A stretch of DNA of 64,000 bases. Source: Alnus glutinosa. Lineage: Eukaryota > Streptophyta > Magnoliopsida > Fagales > Betulaceae. The stretch's first letter is position 1. Every line of letters starts with the position of its first letter. Both the position numbers and the translations under genes were made by a program. The stretch is taken from positions 1,069,001-1,133,000 of the forward strand of contig NC_084891.1 in assembly GCF_958979055.1 (NCBI RefSeq), read 5' to 3'. A model generated the notes under the pieces. That model made no database searches. It saw only the letters and a list, made by a program, of their open reading frames with translations, and was not told the DNA's origin. This document shows positions 23,801 through 36,300 of the stretch, one piece after another.

Positions 23801-25837
23801 AATATTAACAAACGGTTCAAAACATAAGAAAGACGCATCTCAAAACACAAAAAGAAATGAAAATAAAGACACTTGAGTGATTGATTGAGCCACATTTCTT
23901 GTTCATTAATTTTTAACTTGAGTTTGATGTTGATGTTGTAAAAGGTAATGGTAAAAATAAACTATTGTAATCAATGGGATTGGGGTAAAAACTCAAACTT
24001 ATAGAGTGGTCAGAATTCCAAGTTAAAACTAATATGTTTCTGTTTCTAGCTTTAAGTTTGGCCTCTTGGAGTACTTATTATATTTGGTTGATTCCTTCAT
24101 AGCATAGTGATCAAGTTTGGTTGCTAATCATTTTCCCCGCCATATTAATTAAGGACGTGATTGATTGTGGCTCTTACACTCAATCAATTAGCAGGGTCAA
24201 ACCCTGATTATGCTTTTTTTTTAATTCATAAGGCCGAAGGACCTGCCATTTACGTCACAATTCACACCCGGCTAACCAAAACTTATTTTGGCAAGTTGAC
24301 ATGCAAATTTGAGGGAATAAACACCCTCGTACGGCAAGTGTTTTTAACCCAAAAAAAAAAAAAAAAATCATTATCTTCTCCCGATAAAAAATAATTAATA
24401 ATTTTTTTAATAAAATAATAAAAGTTGGTAGATAAAATAGAGAGTATGATGTACGCGCTTTAGAAAAGTTGGAAGTTCAAAAATAGAAAAATGTAATTTA
24501 TTTTTTTTTTTAGCTAAATGGAGTGCAAATTTGTTGAGCCGAATTTTGAATATTCATCTTCTAATTATATCTAGACGATTAGAATTCTTTACAATTGACC
24601 GTCCTAATTACACGCAGTCCTAAGATAATGATGAGAACATCCAAATTGCAAGGTGTCCTTATCCCTATGAAGATGATGAGAGATACTTGGATTCATGTTG
24701 AGACCTCACAATCGTTTTGGTGACATCTTTTTCCATTTAAAAAATAAATAAATAAATAAATGAAGTTCCAAATGACCCCATCATTTGCATTATTTATTTA
24801 TTTATTTATTTATCTTTCTTCTCCATGTCTATCCTGGTCTCACTATTACAAACCAAATGTTTGAACCTGCTGTGATAACTATTGTCGTTTTCCTAGTTAT
24901 GATAAGGGTCCCCCTAGTCTGATTGATGTCAATGGTATGCACCAAAAGAGAAGGAGACATGTTGAAGGAAAAAAAAAAAAAAAAAATTGATATTCATTTT
25001 GTAAAGTAATTTCCAAGCCATGTTTGGTAAAGTCATGAGAAATTCAGGAAGGTTAAATGTGGCTAAAGGGTTTGGCTTGAGTCCGATTCTAGTTGGAATT
25101 AGATTCATTGTAATTGAGACGTGTTAGGAAATGAATTCTATTTTTTAGATACAATGAGAAGTAAAAACTAATAAAGGAAAAGCAAACAATCACAAACCAC
25201 AAAGGATTACGTCTACCGAGTCAAAGAAATGTTTAACTATTTCTTGAGAAACAATACAAGGAAGCGTCAATCCAACACGGAACTCTAAAAATATATGTGC
25301 CTATAAGGCCTATCGGCCCAAGCCTCCGCTCCATGAAAAAAAAAAAAACAAAAAAAAAAAAAATCTAATGCTTCCAACTTCAATCTGGTTCGAACAAACT
25401 GGGTTGGATATAGACTAAGCTCCACATAGCCTAACAAGATGTGTGGTCCTCATAGAGTTCTGTCAATACACTTAAAATACGTCATGTAAATCGGTGTGAA
25501 ACGAAGACCAAGAATAAGACTAACTCAAATGAATAAAGAGGGATAAAAATTGGGAAATAAACAAAATTGAAAGAGTGTGGTCCTCCTGCATGACCTCATC
25601 CATATGATATGTATTAATGTATAGGCTCAAGTTGATAAGGGCAGGAACCCAATGCCCTATTTTGGTCCCTAGTATCTGGAATTTCTCTTTTGGTTGAAAA
25701 GGAATTTATGAGAAGCAAGGATGGAGCCAAGTACACATGTGTGTCGAAACTGGAACACTCACTTCCTTCAACTGATCATCACGAACCTGGGATACAAACA
25801 AAAGCATGTGGGACATGATCAAGTACAACAAGAGCAA

Positions 25838-25868
<31 letters not shown>

Positions 25869-26589
25869 CCCATTTTGAGATGAAAAATGTTAAGATATTA
25901 AAGTTTTTATTAAAAGATAGGTACTAATTAAGATGATGTGGAATTTATTCATTAGAGATTATCAAAAAAATTAATAAAAAAGAATACTGCAAGTACCAAT
26001 AAATAAATTTCACATAATTCTAGTAATCATCTCTTGGTAAAAGATTTGGTATCTCTAGCGTTTCTCTTTTGAGCTACCTTCCTGAGCATGTTAAAATATG
26101 CAGTATTCGTACATCATGTACACCTCATGCAAATTAATATTAAGGGTAGCAACATAATTAAGGAAGCTTAGGAAATCAAGGATGAAGGGCATATGCCAAA
26201 TTATCAATTAATTTTTTTTTTTTAATCAATCAAATTTTAATTGTTCATTAAGCTTCTTATAATTGATTACCATATGGACTTTTCCTCCTTTGGCTTCGCT
26301 ACAATTTCTTACCATGAAAGTTATTGGGTTGTTATCTAAGAAGCAAAGTCAAAGAAAGAATTATGTAGGAGAATGACATTTGAATTATTCTATTGAGATC
26401 GAGGTAGTAACTTTAGTTATTTGTTGTAATTAAGCTTTTATTCTCTGAAATATTGATTATATATCATCTTTTTCCAGGAAATTAAGATCCTCTAGATCTT
26501 ACTTTTGAAAATATCATCTTTTTATTACTATTTTTTTTTTTTTTTACCATATTCATGTTTTTTTCACCCTTCCTGGTTGATTATATATC
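23801..26589. other. Intergenic stretch without a recognisable gene
   Basis: AT-rich DNA with homopolymers, a (TA)n tract near 25843-25868 and TTTA/AATA repeats near 24740-24810. The segment 25130-25345 (TGTTAGGAAATGAATTC, ACCACAAAGGATTACG) looks like a decayed LTR but has no defined partner. Confidence 0.4.
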
Positions 26590-26715
26590 CGATGCATTTG
26601 ATATATATTGGGTTAATTCAGGTCAATCCGAATTGACATGAACCCGATTACACAAAATTTTAACTCGTTAATTTTATATTAGATTTACCAATTATGCCAA
26701 AAATTGTCCGCCTTA
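26590..26715 (+). mobile_element. hAT-like MITE family, diverged monomer
   Basis: Weak match to the family: GGTCAATCCGAATTGACATG, then TTTTAACTCGTTAATTTTAT, AGATTTACCAATTATG and AAAAATTGTCCGCCTTA in family order. Degenerate and without clear ends. Confidence 0.35.
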
Positions 26716-27419
26716 ATCTGATATACGTACATAGCCAGATTTATTTGAAATGCATGGAGTGAGATAAGAGTACTCATGGAAGCCACGTTCTCTCTTCCCT
26801 GCCTGGCTGCCTCCCTCCCTTTCATAATTGAAGCCATGGCAGCAATTATACTCCAGCCGGCCATGTATCGTGTGAGCCATGTTGCTTGTCTCGCTACCCA
26901 CGTTGCCTACCAATATAGTGAAATGCTTCTAGTCCTCCAGCTAGGCTTTGTTTGATAACACCTTTTTTTTTTCTTTTTTTCTTTTTTTTTCTTTTTTTTT
27001 AAAAAAATTATAGTAAAAAATAAATCAAAACATAGAATACTTAAATTTTGGAATTTTTTTATTATTGTTTTGATTTTTTTCGGTGGTGAGGTAGCAATGA
27101 TGTGGGCCAAAAAAGGAAGGAGGGTAGGGAAAACAGAGATAGTGAAAGGGAAATGTCATAGTGAACGAGGATGCCTTTGCATGTGCATTGTCGTTAATGT
27201 CTACCTACAAACAGTATCTCAGATGCTTGCATGTGTATGTGTTGGTTGGGTTGTCTTTTGTCTTTTTTCCTTTTCTTTTATTTATTTATTTTTTTTATTT
27301 TTATAAGTAAATACATCAAAGAGAGGAGTTCCGAAAGCAAAATGCAACTTTCTACTTTAAAATAACTAACCAAAAATAATAATAATTCAATTTTCTACTT
27401 TAATTCTATATTTATTTTT

Positions 27420-28010
27420 CAATATAACTTCAACAAATTCTCTATTGTTGGTACAGTTTCCGGTATGGTGTGAATTTGCACACTCTTCTAATGTTCTAGG
27501 GACCCTTCCGGGGATCCCGCTCAGATGCCTAAGTTAGCTTCTTTGAGAAAATAATGTTCTATGCATGAAATTGAGTCTTAGTTTATACTGGGGTATGGGC
27601 CTATTTATAGGCAAAGGGGTGGAGTCAAAGCTGGTTTAGAATTCCTGCTCCTTGTCGATCTAGAACTGCTGTTAGAGTTCTAATCGAGATCTAGAATTGA
27701 TGTCAGAGTTCTAATCGGACTTTGATCTTTTATTAGACTTCTAATCTGATATCTTCTTAGACTTCTGATCTGATCATTCTTCTTTTTTGATTGGACCATA
27801 AGTCTTATCCCAATTCTACCAGAGATAGGACTACTGATCAAACTATACTTGGGCTAATTAGAGTCTTCTCACAATTTACCGAGATAACTAATACCTGATT
27901 TCCCTGAAGTAGTTACTAAATGTCTATCTCTTTCTTGGATCGGGTTGATTGAAATTTATCTCCAACATCTATTATATTCTTGGGAACTCAATTGTCCGGC
28001 TTAGTCCAAT
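27420..28010. repeat. Probable LTR fragment
   Basis: Contains GGGACCCTTCCGGGGATCCC, CTCAGATGCCTAAGTTAGCT and GGGCCTATTTATAGGC, blocks reminiscent of plant LTR R/U5 regions, followed by repeated GAGTTCTAATC and GACTTCTAATCTGAT units (27670-27775). Ends undefined and no coding region attached. Confidence 0.35.
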
Positions 28011-28983
28011 TCTTAATCATTTCATCATACATCTTTAATGCATTCTCATGTTGCACACGCGGTAATTTGCTTGTTTGGAATGAAGTAAGGGTATATAAGC
28101 GGTTACAGTTAATGATTATTATCTTTAACTGCAACCGTCTTAGGTGGTTATCAAATTTTAGTAACCACAACTGCAACACTTTAGACAATTAGTAGTTATA
28201 AAACTCAAAACTGCATCGCATAACCATTTTTTAAATATGGGCCTACCTTGGGCATCTTTTTGGGGCATCTTTTAAATGGTTAAAGATTAAAAAAAAAAAA
28301 AAAAAAATGCTTTGTTTTTATATATAGTAAGTACCCATTCAATGTTAACCAAAATAAATAAATAAACAGATATCAATTAAAAAAATATTGTAGTATGCAA
28401 TCAAATAAAAAACAAATTACTATAATTTCTTATAAACACGTTTCATTACAGAAAAATAATTCACAAAATTAACTATAAATAAAATTAATTTACTGACGGG
28501 AAAAAAAAATCATAAAATGAGCAATATTATTACGAAATTATCAATATTCAATAACAATGACTTCTACTACTTCCTTATATTCAATCTTCTAAAGTTTTTT
28601 TATTTATTTATTAATCATGAGATTTTTATGGTATAAAAGTTAGTTTATAAAATATGTTCGGCAAATAAAAAAAAAAAAGAGAGAAGATAATAAGAAAATA
28701 ATTAGACCAAGTTTCAATAAACCTTAATGTTAGAAGCCTCTTTAATGGCAACAATATTAACTGATATGCTAACTGCTGCTGGCCAGCCCAGGAATTTGGG
28801 GAAAGGCTAAGGTGACGTGGCGTGGGTTTATCCTCTATAAGACTATAACGTTCTTACTTAGGCTTGTGGCGGGCCTGGTTCAGGGAATTGATCCATGGGC
28901 CTAGGGCATATAAATGGGTAAACTTAAACCCATTTATTAATGAAAAATAATCCCTAAACTGTTTACAGTCGATATTAAAATAG

Positions 28984-29687
28984 AGAAAAATTGCACCGTT
29001 AGTCCATGTGGTATACCATAATTATTTTTCACTCCCTATGGTTTAAAAAGTTCATGAGAGATCCCTGTGATATGTAATAACTACAAATCGATCCCTGGCG
29101 TCAAATTCTATTAAATTTTTAACAAATTCCGTCAAATGCCACGCCAGCGCCACGTGTCGTTATCTTATTGGTGACACGTGGCGCTGACATGTCTAATCTT
29201 AATAAAAAAATAAATAAAAATACTTATTTTTTTAAAAAAATTAAAATTAAAAAAAAAAAACAAAAACAAAAACAAAAATGGGAAAGGGGGTGGCCGCCAG
29301 CCACCCCCGGCCACTCGGGGTGGCCTCGCGCCACCCCCATTGGCCTCTGGGGGTGGCCGCGCGCCACCCCCATTGGCTGGGGGTGGCTGGGCCACCCCTT
29401 TCCCATTTTTGTTTTTTTTTTTTTTTTTAAAAAAAATTTTTAATTTTTTTAAAAAAATAAGTATTTTTATTTATTTTTTAATAAATTTTTATTTTTTTTT
29501 TATTAAGATGAACACGTGTTGCTGATGTGTAGGGCTAATAGATTCCGTCAAAATTGTAGACGGAAAATCGACCTAGGGAGTAATACGTAATTATTGCATA
29601 CCACAAGGATCTCTCATGAACTTTTTAAACCATAGAAAGTGAAAAATAATTATGGCATACTACAGGGACCAACGATGCAATTTTCCC
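28984..29687. mobile_element. Foldback Mutator-like element with 9-bp target-site duplication
   Basis: A 704-bp element flanked by a perfect 9-bp duplication, TTAAAATAG (28975-28983 and 29688-29696). Left end AGAAAAATTGCACCGTTAGT; the reverse complement of the right end is GGGAAAATTGCATCGTTGGT. The inverted arms run inward for well over 100 bp (shared AATTATTTTTCACT, AAAAAGTTCATGAGAGATCC) and symmetry continues through AT-rich blocks to a GC-rich centre of repeated GGGGTGGC / GCCACCCC units (29290-29400). The whole element can fold into one long hairpin. A 9-bp duplication is typical of Mutator-like elements. No transposase. The Pro/Gly-rich open frames in the centre are products of the GGGGTGGC repeats. 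Confidence 0.8.
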
Positions 29688-30437
29688 TTAAAATAGTCTT
29701 CAATTTTTAAATGTATTAAAGTGACCCATCAAACTATCAAAGTGTGCCAAAAATAACACTTTTATTGAAATATTCCTACAGCTATATCTCATTAAAAAAA
29801 ATAATAAAACCTTAAAGTCATCCCTTCAGATATTTTTTTTAGTTTTTAATTTTTTTAATATTTTAATTATTTTCTTTGATTTTATATGACAAGTGACAAA
29901 AGTATTATAGGAATATAATTAAAAATTTGCCTTTTTGACACGCTTTGGTAATTTGATAAATCATTTTAGTACACTTAAAAATTCAAGAGACTATTTTAAA
30001 ATTGATTGATAATTCATAAGGCTTTTTTATATTTTTTTCCTTTATTAATCTAATAAAAGTAAAGCATTTTTGGAAGTTAATTAATTATTATATCATTTAG
30101 AGCCATCATATTAACTTTGGAACAAAAGAAACATAATCTATTGAATAATACTTTATTTTTAATACTCCCAAGTCCCAAATTACAAAAATTAGGTAAAATC
30201 AAACAAATTATCTAGTTCCTTCTAAGGTTATTTTGTTTTATTTGTATCTTGTCTTGTTTCTTCAATTCCTTGAAAAGCAAAAGATAAAGCAAGACAAAAC
30301 CGAACATGACATCCATGTCCGAAGACATGATTTCTTTTTAATGATTCCAAGAGGTTTAATAAATATGGTCCGGCTAATTTGACAGCTGAAAATGACAAGG
30401 TATCCGACCAACTTTTCCTCTTGTTTGCCCATTATTG

Positions 30438-30556
30438 TTTTTTTTTTTTTTGGTTGACATGGACGTCCACATAAGAGGGGAGGGAGATTCGAACTAGTGA
30501 CCTCCGTTTCATGAGGCGTGGTCTCCAGCCGATTGAGCTACTTCTTGGAGACATGC
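30438..30556 (-). mobile_element. tRNA-derived SINE with 13-bp target-site duplication
   Basis: Same family as 14570-14685, on the minus strand. It is flanked by TTGCCCATTATTG at 30425-30437 and 30557-30569. Read in its own direction it has AGTAGCTCAATCGGCTGGAG (A box), GGTCACTAGTTCGAATCTCC (B box), CATGTCAACC and an A tail. This is the best preserved copy of the tRNA-like head. Confidence 0.82.
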
Positions 30557-31059
30557 TTGCCCATTATTGGATTGCATGCTATACGACGCAATTTATTACC
30601 ATTTTTTTCTAACCGGAAAATTGCAAGTGTCTGTAATTTCAATCCTCATGTGTTAGTTGAAACAAAGGGTAAATGATAAAATTAGGGTTCGAATTTAATA
30701 CTTATGTTCTAATATTATGGTAAATCACTGATTATACTAGAAGATTCAATTTATTAAAAAAATAATTAATTTAATCGGTTAACTAATATTTTAACAAATA
30801 AAGACATGATATTAGTTGATTAACTTATTAAATCATTTTAGTTTAATGTAATCGACGAAAATGTTGAGTCTAGTGTTAAAAAACAAAAACACTAAAGTCA
30901 AATTAAGCCTAGCCATGGGAGGTGCTATCTCACCTTCCATTAAAAGTATCACCTTTATCTTCCTTCCTTTTTCGATGGTCATCCATATTGGACCTAATTT
31001 TTTAGCCCAAGCTCATCTCTGAGGACAGATTTGAAGCTCGGGCCTTGCCTTTTTTAGTC

Positions 31060-31715
31060 CGATCTAGGGCAGTAATCGAACCAAGTCGAGTCGAGTATTG
31101 AATGTTCAAGTTCGGTTTGTTTAGTTTTTTTTTAACACGAGTCGAGTTCGAACTTATCACCGAACTAGATAGTATGTTCAAGCTCTGTTCATTTATTTTT
31201 CGAATGAACTCGAGCTTGTTCACGAATTACTCAATTAATTTAATTATTCCATATAAAATAAATGTCTTGGTTGTTTAATTTTTTTAAAAAAATAAAAAAA
31301 TTAATACTAATTATTAGTTATTTTTTTAATAATGGTTAAGATTTATTTTTGAGTAATTAGAAAAATTAACTCAAGTCTTAAATCATCTAATCTCAATTTT
31401 ACGTATTTATACAAAAAAGGCATTTATATCTATATTCAGACTCACAGTTACAATAATTTAACTTATATCTATTACATTACAAAGAACATTTTTTTTTAAA
31501 AAAAAAAAAAAATACTTAACATGTTCTCATTACAAAGTTAAAACTAATATTATAAAAATAATAAAAGTAAAGTTATACGAGCTTATACGAATCGAATCGA
31601 ACCTAAATTTATGTGAGTGTGAATTTTTTGTTCAAACTTTGTTTATTTAATAAACAAATTGATCTCGAGCCGAGTCCAAACATGTTCGCAAGTAGTTCTC
31701 TTCGCTTACCGTCAT
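31060..31715. repeat. Dispersed CGAGC-rich repeat
   Basis: Clusters of GTCGAGTCGAG, CTCGAGCTTGTTC and GAATCGAATCGAACC at 31075-31225, and again in opposite sense at 31575-31715, separated by AT-rich DNA. The pattern resembles an old transposon with inverted subterminal repeats. Class unknown. Confidence 0.4.
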
Positions 31716-32689
31716 GGTGATCACGTCTAGCTAAAACAAAGAAAAAAGGATGAGCTTTTTTTTGTGAAATAAACACATCTCATCTACTGTTTAGTGTTCT
31801 TTGCATTTATTTTAAATAAAACAATTAATAAACAGTAGATGGTACGTGAAGTCTTAATAGTGAGAAATGTAAGATAATTCCAAGACAAAAATTGACATTT
31901 CATGGAGTATTAATAGTCAGAAATGTAAGTCATGATGAAGGTCAAAGAAGATTTAGTTTTCTAATTGGAATTTCAGTTTAGTTCTTGAATTTTTAATTTT
32001 GACAATTAAATTTATTGTTTTTCTTTAATTTCAATTAGGTATCTTCATCAACTTAACGTCTAATTAAAAAACAGTATGCCCTATCAGACCAATCAATTAA
32101 CGTAATTATGTCACAAGACACATATAGTAGGTACATGACGTGTCAAACGAAAGTCACGTGACATTAATTAATTGGATGGTAAGTTGATATAAAGACCTAT
32201 TTAAAACCAAAATAAAACCTAATTATTAAAATTAAAAACCTAAAGACTAAATTGAAATTGCATGAAAATCTTACCATCTCCGGGCTAATTTTTTTTTTTT
32301 TTTTTTCCTTTCTAAATTGAAAACCCCGACATTTTATGATGTCGCCACGTGGGCTGTTAACACACTTTTGCGAAATGAAAGAAACTAGGGGCCATTCGTG
32401 TCTAATGATCTATTGTTGTCATTTGAAATATTTGATGCTAAGATAAGCTTTTTTCAAAAAGAGGTGCAAAGAAAATGATTGCAAAGGTGGGTAGACAAAT
32501 GGAAAACTCACCAACTATCAACCTAAACAATAGAAAGTCTAAATCCATTCATTGAATACAGGGTGGTTTGAAGGCCTAAGCATGAATAATTATAGCTTAT
32601 AGCAACATTTCTAGATGGATATTAACATTTTGAGATTACAAAGGGCAAATAGATGGCTCAAATCTTTTGTCGAGATAATGACGTGGGAG

Positions 32690-33010
32690 GGATTTTTGGG
32701 CCGTATATATTAACTCACTCGTACCATGTTTGAACGGGAGTATAATCAAAACCTTTAAGGAGGGGGCCGAATAGCTCGTTCGTACCCCGTTCGAATGAGC
32801 ATCTCAAGAGTCTGGTCCTAAATGACCGATTGCATTCTTGTCTGAAGTAGAGTGTGATCCAAACAAACACCTTGGAAACCTTGCCAAATAGACCGGGTGT
32901 ACTCCCATTTGAACAAGAGTGTGACCGCGACAGTCCAGACAACGATTTGAGCAGATTTTCATCTGGTATTTGAAAATAAAAGTATAAAAGGAAATGATTC
33001 CCCAACAAAC
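32690..33010. repeat. Unclassified segment with repeated TTCGAA/TTCGTAC motifs
   Basis: Contains TCACTCGTACCATGTTTGAACGGGAGT, partly repeated as GCTCGTTCGTACCCCGTTCGAATGAGC and TCCCATTTGAACAAGAGTG. The open frame across it has no recognisable domain. Probably a repeat remnant. Confidence 0.3.
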
Positions 33011-35430
33011 AAGAATCCTAACTCAATTTCCATTTAAACTTTCTATCCAAATTACGTGCCAATTTCATAATGATTTATTTCCTTCTTAGATTAGAGTTAA
33101 TGATTTTATTTTGTTTGTTAGTATTAACTTTTCTTGTTTCCCTTAGATTTCCAATTTTAGGTGATCCCCCTTCTTTAGGTTGACATCATTAGTTAGACTT
33201 TCTATAGTTGAGAAATTCTCATGCTCAGACTAATTCTAGCAATTAGTTTCTTTTATTTTGAAGCTTTGTATTTACTATTATAAAAGAGTGTTGACTGTAA
33301 CAAAAAGATGAGCTTTTGATAATGAAATTATTGAATCATGAAAGTTACTGAATTTGTTTTTTATTTATTTATTTATCGTTTATTTCTTTAGAATAGAAGA
33401 TGACGTTGCTTCTTCTCTTTTCCTATCACGCTATCTACTTCGCTAGATAAGAACCAAAATGCAGATTAAGTCTAAGATTGGACTTGGGCGAGATATATTA
33501 TTAAAACAGAAATGTAACATTTTCCAAAAAATTTCTCCCAAATTTACTCTTCAAATGATGTGTCACAATTTTTTATAATTTATTATTTTAAAAAATGTAT
33601 TATTATCTCATAAGATTGAATAATAAATGTATTACTATTTCATAGAATTGTGACACATTATTTAAAGAACAAATTTGAAATAGAAAAATTGAGAAAGTGT
33701 AGCATTTTTCTTATTAAAAACAAAGGCTACATTTGTTTTACAAAAAACTATGAAAAGGAACATGCGTCCGTAAAGATTTTAATCTTTTATCTGTTCATTT
33801 AATAGGACAATTTTTGACATCCATTAAAATTTAGTATTTTCATCTTTCATTTTTCATTTTTCTTTTTCTTTTTTTTTTTTAATTTCACTCCTCCATTAAA
33901 ATTTTATATTAAATCCTAATAAAAATGTGTTAAAATTTTTAAAATACCCCCATTATTTTTAAAGAAAAAACTGCAATAATTTAGACATTGATAATGATTT
34001 AACGAAATTTACAAAAATACTCAAAATTGAATTTTTGAAACAAAAATTATATATATAACTTTTTTTAAAAAAAGAAAGAAAGAAAGAAAGAAAGAAATGG
34101 CCCCGGAGCCCCCTGCCCTATATCACTCCAATTATAGGGAATCCTCCTCCGGTGCCAAAACCCAAATCAAACTTACCATTCATGCTTGCAAACGCAGCAG
34201 TCAGCACAAGATTGTTTCTAACATTATCTCGTGCTGTCTTTGGGTAATCAATTCAGGAAAGACCTCAACTTCCTGGTGCAGTTGGCTCTAGAAAATTCAC
34301 ATAAAAAAAATGGACATTTTCAATTCTCTATGATCTCAAATGACTGGCCAAAGGCACCAAATCATTAAATATTCATAAGAAACTAACAACTCTTACTGGT
34401 TTAGATTATCCAAAGTTACCTTGTCAGTCACGCTAAAGAGTATTCTAATTGAGATAGCAAATGACAATCAGTACAATAGTAGTACCAAATTTCTCTCGCA
34501 GTCGCAAATTAAGAGGGTCTAATGAAGTAATGATGTTGATATAAGAAAACAAGTAATGGCCTGCATCCGTGTCCATGCACACAAGACGTAAGCGGGGGGG
34601 TGCTAATTGGGGACGTGCGGCAACCCCCAACTTGAGCTTGAGTCCTGTGCGCACAAAACAAAAACTAAAGAACAACAAGCAGGACACAAACCAAGCCTAC
34701 AAAAACCAGCAAAGAGCAGATACGACAAAGCAAATGACAAAGCAGCCAGTGCACTGAGGGTGTTTTGGGGGGGAATGAGAATAGGGAGGTAGATGTCGAT
34801 GTTAATAAGCAATTTTTTTTTTCCCCTAAGCTGTAATAAGCAATTTAAGCATAATGATGGAAGTACCCAAAAACAAAGGAAACAATTAGCATACATTGCA
34901 GCCTAGAGCATGAGGTGTGCATCTTTACATAAATTGACTTTAAATTCTCTGTATTTAAATCCCCTGTAATAGGACTATCCTATTGTAGATCCCTATCCAA
35001 ATTCTCTCACTCTTCAACTCCACCCTATAAATGGTATGTTTCTTTAAATTATCATAATCTTTTTATTCAAATCATCCTGCATAGAAAGCCAGCCTAAAAG
35101 AAGTTGTTTTTCTAAATCATTGTGTTATGCTACTTTAGAACTCCTTGTAACTTTTGGTTTTCAATTGGTTTTAAATTGATACATCCTACGGGGTGCTCTA
35201 AACTCCATTTTTTTTTTAAAAAAAAAAAAAAAGTTAACAGTCATCATCACCAACAACAAAAAAGTCCACATGTGCAAGCAATTTTTATATGATACAGAGA
35301 AAGAAAATTAAGAAAATATAAATAAAGAAACTAGAGAGATAATTCACCCATTTATGCAATCACTATCTTATTACTCTGCAAAACAATAACTTCTAAGATC
35401 CGAATGTTTGTTTTGCTCTACTTTTTCTAT
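33011..35430. other. Intergenic region, no confident gene
   Basis: AT-rich DNA with an (AAAG)n tract at 34074-34096. On the minus strand at 34163-34260 a short reading, ARDNVRNNLVLTAAFASMNG, runs into a donor-like GGTAAGT, which might be a relic exon, but nothing joins it. No complete gene is seen. Confidence 0.35.
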
Positions 35431-35435
35431 TCTCA

Positions 35436-35491
35436 AGAGAGAGAGAGAGAGAGAGGGGGGGGGGGGGGGGGGGGGAGGGAGGGAGGGAGGG
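35436..35491 (+). repeat. Composite (AG)n - G21 - (AGGG)n tract
   Basis: An AG dinucleotide run is followed by 21 consecutive G residues (35455-35475) and then four AGGG units. It could form G-quadruplex structures on the plus strand and is error-prone for sequencing, so its exact length should not be trusted. Confidence 0.85.
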
Positions 35492-36300
35492 AGAGAAATG
35501 AGAAGAATTAAATAACATCTTACATTCTGAGCATATCTCAAGAACATCTATGATTACCAATGATCACAAATATAAAGACAATTGAGGCAAAACTAATAGC
35601 CCTGAAAAAGAATGAATAGAATTGCAATTATACATCTAAAACTAGAGTATTGAGCCACCAATGCAACCAAAACTAACAAGTTGGCATTCTTTGAAAGCAG
35701 GCATATGGCAGCATCATTAACAGAACAAATTAAATACCAAAGAAAAAACCAGATGTAATCAAATTAAAACTGATTTACTGCCACTTGCATTATAGATTTA
35801 ATTTTCAAGCAAATGGATGTCAAATAGAAAAGAAATCTTATGAACCAAATTAAGATTTACAAATGCAAACCAATATCATTTTGTTATCTTTTGATTAACG
35901 CACTTCACATATCAATACTGTTCAACCGTCCAAACATTTTCAGACTTCATCCATATTAAAAAACAGGCTAAAACCCAATTACAAAGGGAAACAACTTTAC
36001 AACCATATTTCACTCCAACAGCTCTTAAATTTGTTCCGTCTCCCAAACTGACTTATATTTGTAGTACTGCATATTACAAACCAGACTCTCCCTAAAACTA
36101 CTGGGGAAGTAATTGTATATTCAAGTCCAAATACTAAATTGCCAAGCCTAGAGTAAACACCAATCAACAGGTACAGTGATCAAGCCGAAATCTTCAATGA
36201 ATATGTGGACGATCAATTAATGACAAGCGAAACTTCTTACTCTTAATTTTTTCATAGTGTGCAAGAAAAGTTCCGAGGCCTTTGAGCTAATTTGAAATCC

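Noticed and set aside
29165..29443. Pro/Gly/Ala-rich open frames on both strands
   Set aside because: They come from the GGGGTGGC repeats in the centre of the Mutator-like hairpin and run into homopolymers. Not a protein gene.
34445..34896. Cys/Leu-rich open frames around 34.5-34.9 kb
   Set aside because: No domain, low-complexity composition, overlapping frames on both strands, and no splice or start context.
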